20,243 nt of DNA from Candidatus Kaiserbacteria bacterium (GTDB lineage: Bacteria > Patescibacteriota > Minisyncoccia > Phycocordibacterales > UBA2100), in assembly GCA_026996985.1 (NCBI GenBank), contig JALWJR010000028.1:1-20243 (forward strand). The letters are read 5' to 3'. The translations under genes were made by a program, and so were the position numbers. The notes under the pieces are model-generated. The model was not told the origin of the DNA. It did not search any database and saw nothing but the letters and a program-made list of their open reading frames with translations. Of this stretch, positions 7,322 to 13,950 are shown piece by piece (position 1 is the stretch's first letter; every line of letters begins with the position of its first letter).

Positions 7322-7732
7322 ATGCTTTTGGCTGTTGATTTTGGATCTAAAAAGGTAGGCATAGCAATTTCCGATGAGAACGAGAAATTTGCTGTGCCTT
7401 TTTCCATTTTAAAAAACGATAATAACCTTTTGGAGGAAGTTTTAAAAATAGTAAAAGATTATTCAATTACTTTGGTTGTTGTGGGAGAGTCCGTCAATTT
7501 GTCCGGTATCCCCAATAAAATACAAAAAGATATTGAGGCTTTTGCAGAGCGTCTGAAAGCCTCGGGAGTAGCGGTTGAGTTTTTTGATGAGAGATTTACA
7601 ACCGCTCAAGCCAAAGAAATACAAAATATCAACAAAAAACCCAATAGCCGATCTAAACAAACAACAAAACCTATAGATGACAAAGCGGCGACAATTATTT
7701 TGCAAGATTTTCTGGACTCACGCCAAAAATAA
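7322..7732 (+). CDS. ruvX: Putative pre-16S rRNA nuclease RuvX/YqgF
   Basis: 136 residues with an RNase H-like fold. Visible motifs: VDFGSKKVGIAISD with D6, VVVGESVNLSG after the second strand, FDERFTT (88-94), and the C-terminal DDKAATIILQDFL (119-131) carrying the final acidic metal ligands. The family trims the 5' end of 16S rRNA and is homologous to Holliday-junction resolvases. It sits 2 nt behind rpsT, a coupling that fits a role in ribosome maturation. Length is normal for YqgF. Confidence 0.92.
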   Translation: MLLAVDFGSKKVGIAISDENEKFAVPFSILKNDNNLLEEVLKIVKDYSITLVVVGESVNLSGIPNKIQKDIEAFAERLKASGVAVEFFDERFTTAQAKEIQNINKKPNSRSKQTTKPIDDKAATIILQDFLDSRQK

Positions 7733-7746
7733 ATTAAAATATAGCC

Positions 7747-8073
7747 ATGGATGAAATATCATACAACGATTTTGCAAAACTGGATATTCGCATCGGTCAG
7801 GTACTGAAAGCCGAACGTCTTGAAGGATCTGACAAGCTTATAAAATGTTCGGTTGATTTTGGCACGGAACAAAGGACCATAGTCTCAGGACTTTACCCTT
7901 ACATAAAACCTGAAGAGCTGGAGGGTAAAAAATTTCCTTACGTTGTAAATTTGAAACCCAGAGAAATATTTGGTGTTTTAAGCGAGGGGATGATTTTGGC
8001 AATATCCGGTGATGAAGCTCCGGTGCTTTTGGAGCCTTCAGGTGACGTAAATCCGGGAAGCAAAATTTCATAA
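7747..8073 (+). CDS. tRNA-binding domain (Trbp111/CsaA/MetG C-terminal type) protein
   Basis: 108 residues forming one OB-fold tRNA-binding domain: FAKLDIRIGQVLKAERLEGSDKL at the start, TIVSGLYPYIKPEEL in the middle, and NLKPREIFGVLSEGMILA, a signature of Trbp111 and of the C-terminal dimerisation domain of methionyl-tRNA synthetase. As a free-standing domain it may dimerise and bind the tRNA elbow, acting as a tRNA chaperone or a trans-acting synthetase partner. A TAAAAT box ends 7 nt upstream of the ATG (likely leaderless); it follows ruvX by 14 nt. Confidence 0.9.
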   Translation: MDEISYNDFAKLDIRIGQVLKAERLEGSDKLIKCSVDFGTEQRTIVSGLYPYIKPEELEGKKFPYVVNLKPREIFGVLSEGMILAISGDEAPVLLEPSGDVNPGSKIS

Positions 8074-8125
8074 AAATTTTAACCACCGTTTTTGTATAAT
8101 TACCAAAAACACTCCACTGATTCAT

Positions 8126-8133
8126 GGTATAAT
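8126..8133 (+). promoter_or_regulatory. Extended -10 promoter of the pil cluster
   Basis: TGGTATAAT is an extended -10 (TGn plus perfect TATAAT at 8128-8133). The ATG of pilM at 8140 lies 6 nt beyond, implying a leaderless mRNA. A second TATAAT occurs at 8094-8099. Confidence 0.75.
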
Positions 8134-8139
8134 TTTTGC

Positions 8140-9213
8140 ATGCAAAAGCCTGCAATTTCAAAAATATGGAGACTGTTTCCTCCAATTGAGTTTTTGTATA
8201 TGCCAACCGGGGCGATTGATTTTTCAAGTTCCTCTATAAAATACATGGAAGCCAAACTTTCAGCCGAAGGTTACATACCTTTCAATAAACAAAAAATAGA
8301 TATAGACACCGGAGTTATAATAGACGGAGCTGTTGCCGATGAAGAGGCTTTGATTGAATATCTTTCACAGTTAAAAACAAAAAGAAAATTTGTCTCAATA
8401 AGTATTCCCGGCGAGAGGGCTTTTTTGTTTACCGTTCCGGTTAAACATGCGGATGAGTCAATTGAAGATTTGGTCAATTTTTCGCTTGATGAGAATGTTC
8501 CGCTGGATTCCAGTTTGACAATAGCGGATTATGAATTGATTCAAAGAGGTGGCAAAACTTTTGTATCGGTTGTTGCTTATGAAGATGAAGTTATTCAGTC
8601 ATATATTCGTCCTCTCTCTTACGCCGGTTTTGAAGTTGTGCGGGTTGAGCCCGAATCATTTGCCATTGCTCGCTCTGTTGCGCCGAATAAAGAGGGCACT
8701 TTTATGATAATTGATATAGGGGCAAACAGAACAAACATAATAGTTTCAGTCGGTAGCGTGCCGGTTTTTTCAGCAAATGTAAATTTTGGCATGAGAGAGA
8801 TAACAGAAAAAATCATGAACGCTTACAATTGCTCTTTGGAAGAAGCCTACGACATTCAAAACCATGTGGGAATTCAAACCGACAATAAAACTTTAAAAAG
8901 AGATATTAAAATTCACATTAAAGAGATGGTTCAAGAAATATCCAAACACTACAATTTCTGGGACTCACGGAGAGACAAAAACGGTAATCGCATTGAAAGA
9001 ATTGAAAATGTGTTTTTAAGTGGGGGCGGGGGAGCTCTTTTGGGTCTTAAAGAAGAAATATCAAGTAAGTTGCATGTTTATGTGGAGCATGCAAACGTTT
9101 GGCAACACTTATTTGATTTGAATAAAAGAGTTCCAAAAATAAGTCGCACCGCTTCTTTGCAGTATGCCGCCACCGCCGGGCTTTTAGTAGCTGATATAAA
9201 TTCTTGCTTATGA
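8140..9213 (+). CDS. pilM: Type IV pilus assembly protein PilM
   Basis: 357 residues, actin-like ATPase fold. Seen: phosphate-1 loop GAIDFSSSSIKYME near the N-terminus, the PilM/SHS2 region (VSISIPGERAFLFTVPV ... ESIEDLVNFSLDENVPLD), the phosphate-2 motif MIIDIGANRTNIIV, and the adenosine motif VFLSGGGGALLGL. PilM sits on the cytoplasmic side of the membrane and binds the N-terminus of PilN to form the alignment complex linking the pilus motor to the envelope. The start at 8140 is chosen over an upstream ATG at 8092 because the promoter lies between them. It overlaps pilN by 4 nt (ATGA), a translational coupling arrangement. Confidence 0.94.
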   Translation: MQKPAISKIWRLFPPIEFLYMPTGAIDFSSSSIKYMEAKLSAEGYIPFNKQKIDIDTGVIIDGAVADEEALIEYLSQLKTKRKFVSISIPGERAFLFTVPVKHADESIEDLVNFSLDENVPLDSSLTIADYELIQRGGKTFVSVVAYEDEVIQSYIRPLSYAGFEVVRVEPESFAIARSVAPNKEGTFMIIDIGANRTNIIVSVGSVPVFSANVNFGMREITEKIMNAYNCSLEEAYDIQNHVGIQTDNKTLKRDIKIHIKEMVQEISKHYNFWDSRRDKNGNRIERIENVFLSGGGGALLGLKEEISSKLHVYVEHANVWQHLFDLNKRVPKISRTASLQYAATAGLLVADINSCL

Positions 9214-9767
9214 ATTTACTTCCCGATCGGCTAAAAATTTTGCAAAAATGGAGAGTGCGTTTAAGGGCTATTTTGACAGCGCTTGTGCTTGTCAATTTTG
9301 TTCTGCTAACCGCTTTTTTTGTCACCGTACCCATGTTTTTTTGGGCAAACTTGAAAATAAAAGAGTTTAAAAATGAATTGACTCAAACCAAATCAAATAT
9401 AGACATTTCCAAATACAGGGAAGATCTAAAACATATTAAAGATATGATTTCAAAAATTGAGTCAATAGATAAGATAAGAGATGACGCTTTGGTGGATGAT
9501 ATTTTTGTCTTATCTGAATCTGCATTTTTAAATGGGGGGATAAACATCACTTCTTTTAAAAGTTCTTTATCAAAAGACGGAAAGGAGGTAAATATCACCA
9601 TATCTGCAACAGCGAAAAACAGGGACTACATCTCAATGTGGCAGAAAGCAATTAAAAAAACCGGCAGGTTTAAAGAAATTTCTTTACCGATCTCTTCGCT
9701 TGCTCAAAAAGAAAACATTTCATTTGTGCTAAAATTAAAAAGAGACAAATATGATAAGAAGAATTAA
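9210..9767 (+). CDS. pilN: PilN-like type IV pilus assembly protein
   Basis: 185 residues. The N-terminus MNLLPDRLKILQKWR matches the PilN motif (xNLLP) that docks into PilM. One transmembrane helix (about 21-46) is followed by a coiled coil (IKEFKNELTQTKSNIDISKYREDLKHIKDMISKI) and a small alpha/beta periplasmic domain. This is the PilN plan. It overlaps pilM by 4 nt and pilO by 17 nt, so the three are expressed as one unit. Confidence 0.85.
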   Translation: MNLLPDRLKILQKWRVRLRAILTALVLVNFVLLTAFFVTVPMFFWANLKIKEFKNELTQTKSNIDISKYREDLKHIKDMISKIESIDKIRDDALVDDIFVLSESAFLNGGINITSFKSSLSKDGKEVNITISATAKNRDYISMWQKAIKKTGRFKEISLPISSLAQKENISFVLKLKRDKYDKKN

Positions 9768-10257
9768 AACACATATTTTTTTGCTTTTGTTCTTTACCTT
9801 GACTTTGGCCTCTTTCTTTAGTTTATGGTGGTGGATGAGAGGTGAGTTTAAAAGTAAAAAAACGGAACTTTCTTCAATACAAAAAGAAGTTGTTCAATTA
9901 AAGTTTAGGGAGCTTTATGCCAAATCGTTTGACTCTTTGTTAAATGAAATAAGCGAGCAAGAACAAGAGTTACTTGATTTGTTCGTTTCAGAAGATGATA
10001 TACCGACTGTTTTGGAGAATCTTGAGCAAAATGATTTTTTAAAAAGAACCAATATGAAGATAAGCTCCCTGAAGCCCAATAATGAAAATATCATCATAAA
10101 GATTAAAGGTACCGGCTCGTTTGTGGCCACGGTCAAGGCGCTGGACTATTTGGCTAATATTCCGAAAGCCGCTTTTCTAAAATCATTTAATTTAACTTAT
10201 CAAGACAATGCAGCTTTGTGGAAATATGATGCGGAAGTTGTTTTATTAAAAAAATAG
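9751..10257 (+). CDS. pilO: PilO-like type IV pilus assembly protein
   Basis: 168 residues: short basic N-terminus (MIRRIKTH), one transmembrane helix (about 8-29), a coiled coil (KSKKTELSSIQKEVVQLKFRE), a helical linker (LDLFVSEDDIPTVLENLEQ, typical of PilO), and a ferredoxin-like domain with IIIKIKGTGSFVATVKALDYLANIP. PilO pairs with PilN across the envelope. The gene lies in the expected place and overlaps pilN. The PilO call rests on this plan and on synteny; no PilP or PilQ gene follows, in keeping with an organism lacking an outer membrane. Confidence 0.8.
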   Translation: MIRRIKTHIFLLLFFTLTLASFFSLWWWMRGEFKSKKTELSSIQKEVVQLKFRELYAKSFDSLLNEISEQEQELLDLFVSEDDIPTVLENLEQNDFLKRTNMKISSLKPNNENIIIKIKGTGSFVATVKALDYLANIPKAAFLKSFNLTYQDNAALWKYDAEVVLLKK

Positions 10258-10262
10258 AACTT

Positions 10263-10622
10263 ATGCAAAACCAGACACAAATTAAAACACCTTTGTATTT
10301 CCTTAAAAAAGCCGCAAATTTCATAAAATTTAAATGGAAACAATTTAAGGAAGGAATTTCTTGTGCTACGTTTTTGATGAAGATCTGGATTGTTGCTGTT
10401 TTATTGTGGATTGTCGGTTTGTTTGTTGTCACTTTTATCTCAGGTGTTTATTCTTTTGATAATTTACTGTCAAATTTTACCGTACCGTCAATTGAATCTG
10501 TACAAAAACAACAGCTGGAAAGCTTGCTTGAATATTTCAACATGAGAAAAACCGGTAAATCTTTACACACCAATTACGAGGAACTGATAGATCCGGCTTT
10601 TATTTTCATTCCCGAGAAGTAA
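10263..10622 (+). CDS. Small single-pass membrane protein in the pil cluster
   Basis: 119 residues: a basic amphipathic N-terminus (KKAANFIKFKWKQFKEG), one strong transmembrane helix (about 38-60), and a 55-residue exterior tail (NFTVPSIESVQKQQLESLLEYFNMRKTGK). It starts 5 nt after pilO and is the last gene of the cluster, where other bacteria place pilP, but it has no lipobox or proline-rich linker. It may be an accessory part of the CPR pilus platform. Not recognised as a named family. Confidence 0.6.
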   Translation: MQNQTQIKTPLYFLKKAANFIKFKWKQFKEGISCATFLMKIWIVAVLLWIVGLFVVTFISGVYSFDNLLSNFTVPSIESVQKQQLESLLEYFNMRKTGKSLHTNYEELIDPAFIFIPEK

Positions 10623-10651
10623 TGGACAATAGCGCAATTTTGCATTATTAT
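10623..10651 (+). promoter_or_regulatory. tRNA-Arg(TCT) promoter
   Basis: TGGACA (10623-10628), 17-nt spacer, TATTAT (10646-10651), 9 nt before the tRNA. Confidence 0.65.
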
Positions 10652-10660
10652 GAGCCCACT

Positions 10661-10732
10661 GTCCCCGTAGTTTAATGGATAAAACAGGTGGCTTCTACCC
10701 ACCCGATGGGGGTTCGAGTCCTCCCGGGGACA
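10661..10732 (+). tRNA. tRNA-Arg (TCT)
   Basis: Acceptor GTCCCCG / CGGGGAC, D-arm with A20, anticodon stem GGTGG/CCACC, loop CTTCTAC (TCT), T-loop TTCGAGT, discriminator A followed by CAC. CCA is not encoded. The last nucleotides are duplicated downstream in a palindromic tail. Confidence 0.95.
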
Positions 10733-11050
10733 CAAAACAAGAAGCGCAAAGCGAACGCTTTGCGCGACTATGTTTTGTTAAACCCGGGAGGATCTCGAAA
10801 AAAGGCGCGCGCGAAGCCCACAAAGACACGGGTGTGTCTTTGTGGAGCGTGCCGTCGGGGCAGCGGGCACTTAGCGCTTTTGCCGAGTGAAAGGAGGCAA
10901 AAAGCTTAGTGCCGGCGCCGAGTCCTCCCGGGGACACATAGAATATCAAATCCTCAAAGCAACGCTTTGGGGATTTTTGATATTCTTGGCACCGGGAGGA
11001 CCTCGAAAAGAGGCGCCCCGCACCATGCACGCATGATGCGGACATGCCCG
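10715..11050 (+). repeat. Palindromic tRNA-tail element behind tRNA-Arg(TCT)
   Basis: GC-rich block filling the gap after the tRNA. Order: (1) tRNA 3' end, 20 nt (10715-10734); (2) hairpin with perfect 10-bp stem GCGCAAAGCG / CGCTTTGCGC; (3) inverted T-arm/acceptor copy CCCGGGAGGATCTCGAA (10783-10799); (4) module 1 with hairpins CCACAAAGACAC / GTGTCTTTGTGG and GGCAC...GTGCC; (5) exact second copy of the 20-nt tRNA 3' end (10919-10938); (6) a different hairpin GAATATCAAA / TTTGATATTC; (7) second inverted T-arm (10992-11007); (8) module 2 (11008-11050), shared with the tRNA-His tail. No credible ORF: overlapping frames are low-complexity readings of the palindromes. Confidence 0.85.
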
Positions 11051-11083
11051 CACCATACGTACCAATTCGTATACATAATAAAA
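11046..11083 (+). repeat. 38-nt inverted repeat, copy A
   Basis: The reverse complement recurs at 13596-13633 with one mismatch; there it is the 3' tail of tRNA-Val. It contains the near-palindrome TACGTACCAATTCGTATA. The two copies bracket the antiporter and fabB-like genes. Confidence 0.85.
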
Positions 11084-11098
11084 GATACTAATTGATGT

Positions 11099-11127
11099 TT
11101 GACCAAACTCGCACAAGCAACTAAAAT
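11099..11127 (+). promoter_or_regulatory. Antiporter promoter (leaderless)
   Basis: TTGACC (11099-11104), 17-nt spacer, TAAAAT (11122-11127); the ATG at 11136 lies 8 nt beyond the -10 box. Confidence 0.7.
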
Positions 11128-11135
11128 ATACCGTT

Positions 11136-12095
11136 ATGTCCATGTTGATTTTAATACTTGCTTTGTTGATATCTTTTTTTGTTATTATCAAATCGGCAGA
11201 TTATTTCGTAGACGGCGCAGCATCTTTGGCTAAACGATTAAATGTTCCCACGTTTGTAATCGGCGTATCTGTAATAGCTGTGGGAACATCGGCCCCGGAG
11301 CTTTTTGTAAACGCTACGGCGGCATTTTCCGGAGCAACATCTTTATCCATAGGTAATGTTTTGGGTAGCAATTTGATAAATATACTTTTAGGCTTGGGAG
11401 TGGCGTCAATATTTAGGCCACTCTCGGTTCATTCGCGCACTGTGTGGAAAGAGTTGCCTTTTATGCTTCTTTCCTCTGTGGTTTTGTTTTTGATGGGAGC
11501 GGGATATTTTTTTGGGCCATATGGAGACAATGTTATATCTCGCGCGGATGCTCTGATACTTCTTTCGTTTTTTGTAATTTTTATGGTTTACGCTTTTGGT
11601 ATAAACACAGATCAAGATGAGCATACAAAAATACGGTCTTTTTCAATGGTAAAATCGGTTGCGTTAACTTTCATGGGAATTGCGGGTCTTATAGTTTTTA
11701 GCAAGATACTGGTTTGGAGTGCCACCACCTTGTCTTCAATTTTGGGAATATCTCAAAACCTGATAGGGCTTACCGTGGTTGCCGTAGGTACATCTTTACC
11801 GGAGATAGTAACAGCTGTTTCTGCGGTAAGAAAAGGTTTGGTTGATTTGGTTGTAGGTGGTATGGTAGGTTCCAACATCTTTAACATTTTTCTTATTTTG
11901 TCTGTTACAGCCCTTATTCATCCGATAAAATTTAGCAATGACAATATAGTTGACACTTTTACTTTAACTGCGATATCAACAATTCTGTTTATGATAATGT
12001 TTGTCGGCAAAAAACACACCCTTCAGAGGTCTCAAGGTATAGCTTTTGTTGCATTGTATATCTTCTATATCATTTTTGCCATCTTAAGAGGGTAG
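11136..12095 (+). CDS. Calcium/sodium antiporter of the CaCA family (YrbG-like)
   Basis: 319 residues, about ten transmembrane helices. Both alpha repeats are clear: GTSAPELFV (50-58) with GNVLGSNLIN (73-82), and GTSLPEIVT (219-227) with GGMVGSNIFN (241-250). The acidic residues of the paired GTSxPE motifs form the central cation site and the GS-N motifs line it. The acidic loop TDQDEHTK (158-165) separates the two five-helix halves. The family exports Ca2+ in exchange for Na+ or H+ across the cytoplasmic membrane. AT-rich and leaderless, it looks native, in contrast to the fabB-like gene 70 nt downstream. Confidence 0.93.
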   Translation: MSMLILILALLISFFVIIKSADYFVDGAASLAKRLNVPTFVIGVSVIAVGTSAPELFVNATAAFSGATSLSIGNVLGSNLINILLGLGVASIFRPLSVHSRTVWKELPFMLLSSVVLFLMGAGYFFGPYGDNVISRADALILLSFFVIFMVYAFGINTDQDEHTKIRSFSMVKSVALTFMGIAGLIVFSKILVWSATTLSSILGISQNLIGLTVVAVGTSLPEIVTAVSAVRKGLVDLVVGGMVGSNIFNIFLILSVTALIHPIKFSNDNIVDTFTLTAISTILFMIMFVGKKHTLQRSQGIAFVALYIFYIIFAILRG

Positions 12096-12096
12096 T

Positions 12097-12124
12097 TTGC
12101 AGATAATATAAAAATACTTATACT
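12097..12124 (+). promoter_or_regulatory. fabB-like gene promoter with leader
   Basis: TTGCAG (12097-12102), 16-nt spacer, TATACT (12119-12124). The start near 12131 leaves a leader of about 35 nt containing the Shine-Dalgarno AAAGGAGG (12152-12159), 5 nt before the ATG. Confidence 0.65.
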
Positions 12125-12164
12125 CAAACAAGGAACATCACAACCTAAATCAAAGGAGGAAAAA

Positions 12165-13433
12165 ATGCACACCGTTAACTTGAGGCGAGTTGTTGTCACC
12201 GGTATGGGCGCGGTCACACCTTTGGGCAACTCTTCGGAGGAGATTGTCGCTAACTTGCGCGCACAGAAAAGCGGTGTTGTTTTCTCGGAAGACTATGCTC
12301 GCGCCGGCTTTAAAAGCCAAGTGTGGGCTCCTGTTGATGAGAAACCTTTGCGTTATGAAGTTGGAAGGAGGCGCCTGCGTTTTGCTGGGATTGGCAAACA
12401 GCTCCTTTTGGGGCTTGCAGCTTTTGACAGAGCCGTTTGTGATGCCAACCTGGCTCGTGAGAAGATTGCAGAGCGTCCGGATATTGCACTTGTTGCCGCT
12501 CAAGGAGGTCCCTCAACGCAAGACCAATGTCGCGCGTGGGATATTTTAAACGAACAAGGAAGCCCTAAAAAGATAGGCCCGTTTTCCGTGGTTCCCACAA
12601 TGAACTCCGGACTCTCGGCTTTGATCGCGGTGGACTATAACCTGAATGGCGCATCTTTTGCCGTCTCATCTGCTTGCGCCTCTTCTGCGCACGCAATAGG
12701 TGAGGCGGCGATTATGGTTGCCACCGGACGCGCAAATATCGCATTTGCCGGTGGGGCAGAAGACGCGCACATCAGCAAAGCGATGGGTTTTGATGCAATG
12801 AGAGCGCTTTCCACCTCTTTTAATGATAAACCTAAGAGTGCATCGCGTCCATTTTCAGTTGAGCGCGATGGTTTTGTGGAAGGCGAAGGTGCCGGATTTC
12901 TCGTGCTTGAGGAGTATGCACATGCGGTCAAGCGCGGAGCGCGCATTTATGCGGAAGTTGTCGGCTATGGTGCAACATCCGATGGGTACTCCATGGTAGA
13001 GCCCTCTGGCGAAGGTGCAATACGCGCCATGGTTCAGGCACTTACCACTTTGGGTGGTATACCTGTCCGTGGCGAGCCGCTTGAGGTTGACTACCTCAAC
13101 GCGCATGGCACCGGCACACCGAAAGGTGACCTAAAAGAGGCTGAAGCGGTGGCTCGCACTTTCGGTTTTGAAGTGCCTCTTATCTCATCAACCAAATCTC
13201 TCACCGGTCACGCGCTTGGTGCGGCTGGGGCCTGTGAGGTTATCTACACTTTGCTCATGTTGCACCATGGTTTTGTAGCCGGAACAGCAAATTTGAATCC
13301 GGATCCCGCTTTACCGGAGGTGGTGCAAAAAAGGCTTATATTTGAAAGCCATGATGCCAAATTGCGCACCGTTATGTCAAATTCGTTCGGCTTCGGTGGC
13401 GCCAATGCCTCGCTCGTTTTTGCAAGCCTGTAA
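12165..13433 (+). CDS. fabB: Beta-ketoacyl-ACP synthase I-like (FabB-type) condensing enzyme
   Basis: 422 residues with the complete thiolase-fold active site: nucleophile C171 in SSACASSAH, H314 in LNAHGTGTP, K344 and H349 in STKSLTGHALGAAGA, and the gating loop NSFGFGGAN (406-414). It condenses malonyl-ACP with acyl-ACP to elongate fatty acids. Several stretches match E. coli FabB more closely than FabF as I recall them: SGVVF...VW near the N-terminus, IYAEVVGYGATSDG, MVEPSGEGAIR, and the tail TVMSNSFGFGGANASLV. It is a single-gene unit with strong Shine-Dalgarno, its own promoter and terminator, and is visibly richer in GC than neighbouring genes. No acpP, fabD, fabG or other fab gene is present. 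CPR bacteria usually lack fatty-acid synthesis, so lateral transfer, perhaps from a proteobacterium, is inferred. Confidence 0.92.
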   Translation: MHTVNLRRVVVTGMGAVTPLGNSSEEIVANLRAQKSGVVFSEDYARAGFKSQVWAPVDEKPLRYEVGRRRLRFAGIGKQLLLGLAAFDRAVCDANLAREKIAERPDIALVAAQGGPSTQDQCRAWDILNEQGSPKKIGPFSVVPTMNSGLSALIAVDYNLNGASFAVSSACASSAHAIGEAAIMVATGRANIAFAGGAEDAHISKAMGFDAMRALSTSFNDKPKSASRPFSVERDGFVEGEGAGFLVLEEYAHAVKRGARIYAEVVGYGATSDGYSMVEPSGEGAIRAMVQALTTLGGIPVRGEPLEVDYLNAHGTGTPKGDLKEAEAVARTFGFEVPLISSTKSLTGHALGAAGACEVIYTLLMLHHGFVAGTANLNPDPALPEVVQKRLIFESHDAKLRTVMSNSFGFGGANASLVFASL

Positions 13434-13440
13434 CGATACA

Positions 13441-13466
13441 CGCCCTCTCGCTAACGCGAGAGGGCG
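13441..13466 (+). terminator. fabB-like gene terminator
   Basis: Perfect 11-bp stem CGCCCTCTCGC / GCGAGAGGGCG with loop TAAC, followed by TTTTGTG, 8 nt after the stop codon. Confidence 0.95.
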
Positions 13467-13518
13467 TTTTGTGATAAGTTATATGTTCGTTGCGATGCAG
13501 ACCAACATGCATCGTGCG

Positions 13519-13540
13519 TGGTGTGGGCCTGCCCGCACCA
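13519..13540. repeat. Hairpin related to module 2 of the tRNA tails
   Basis: TGGTGTGGGC / GCCCGCACCA with a CT loop. The right arm extends to TGCCCGCACCATAC, shared exactly with 11045-11058 in the Arg tail. Nearby ATGCATCGTGCGTGG recalls the ATGCACGCATGATGC of module 2. Confidence 0.6.
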
Positions 13541-13595
13541 TACTACACTGCATCATTACCCACTTTCTCTACGATATCATTCACAGCGCTTTACT

Positions 13596-13633
13596 TTTTA
13601 TTATGTATACGAATTGGTACGTATGGTGTGGGC
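13596..13633 (-). repeat. 38-nt inverted repeat, copy B (tRNA-Val tail)
   Basis: Reverse complement of 11046-11083 with one mismatch. Its first few bases are the end of tRNA-Val and the rest is the immediate 3' flank of that tRNA. Confidence 0.85.
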
Positions 13634-13702
13634 GATGTTGGGCTCGAACCAACGACCTTCCGCTTGTAAGGCGGACGCTCTAGCCAACTGAGCTAATCGC
13701 CC
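13629..13702 (-). tRNA. tRNA-Val (TAC)
   Basis: Minus-strand cloverleaf: acceptor GGGCGAT / ATCGCCC, D-stem GCTC/GAGC, anticodon stem TCCGC/GCGGA, loop CTTACAA (TAC), T-stem GTTGG/CCAAC, discriminator A followed by CAC. CCA is not encoded. Confidence 0.95.
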
Positions 13703-13710
13703 GTGCATTA

Positions 13711-13738
13711 AATATATCAAAAGCAAAACTCCTGTCAA
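13711..13738 (-). promoter_or_regulatory. tRNA-Val promoter
   Basis: On the minus strand: perfect TTGACA (13738-13733), 16-nt spacer, TATATT (13716-13711), 8 nt before the tRNA. It lies just past the terminator-like stem of the upstream candidate ncRNA. Confidence 0.8.
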
Positions 13739-13740
13739 CA

Positions 13741-13886
13741 AATAACCCCCTCGGGAGGCTAAGCCTGAGTCCGAGGGGGAGCAAATCTCTGGTCGGGGCT
13801 GTCGCAATTTCGCGACCACCCCCGCCCCGTGCTGGGGGATCAGGGGAGGGTGCGGGAGTGCCCAATGGGGAGCCCCGTTGAAGGAA
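13741..13886 (-). ncRNA. Candidate C-rich structured small RNA
   Basis: A GC-rich stretch of about 145 nt without an ORF, between divergent promoters. On the minus strand a TTGACA box (13922-13917) with TATAAA (13897-13892, 19-nt spacer; TAATAT at 16 nt is the alternative) would start transcription near 13886. The 5' half has repeated C-runs (GGGGCTCCCC, CTCCCGCACCCTCCCC, ATCCCCC). A stem-loop GTCGC...GCGAC inside CGGGGC...GCCCCG follows. It ends in a stem CCCCCTCGG / CCGAGGGGG (13779-13746) and TTATTTGTT, like a terminator. It lacks the SRP GGAAG apex and tmRNA features, and I could not fit it to 6S RNA. The C-runs could pair with Shine-Dalgarno sequences; that is a guess. Confidence 0.45.
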
Positions 13887-13915
13887 CTGAATTTATATTA
13901 GTAATCTTTTTTTCT

Positions 13916-13943
13916 TTGTCAAGAGTTTTAAATTTGTTATCAT
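13916..13943 (+). promoter_or_regulatory. uppS promoter (leaderless), sharing its -35 with the divergent ncRNA
   Basis: TTGTCA (13916-13921), 16-nt spacer, TATCAT (13938-13943); the ATG at 13951 lies 7 nt beyond. The same TTGTCAA segment, read on the other strand, gives the TTGACA of the candidate ncRNA. Confidence 0.7.
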
Positions 13944-13950
13944 TGTCAGG

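Noticed and set aside
8092..8139. Upstream start for pilM
   Set aside because: The extended -10 promoter at 8126-8133 lies downstream of it and the added residues do not match the PilM N-terminus.
10695..11045. A 116-codon open frame on the minus strand through the tRNA-Arg tail
   Set aside because: It reads through the tRNA and palindromes; similar frames occur at 16056-16343 and 18798-19208 for the same reason. Composition follows the repeats and there is no start signal.
13741..13886. SRP RNA, tmRNA or 6S RNA as the identity of the C-rich RNA
   Set aside because: No GGAAG-type SRP apex, no tRNA-like domain or tag frame, and no clear large central bubble with long closing stem.
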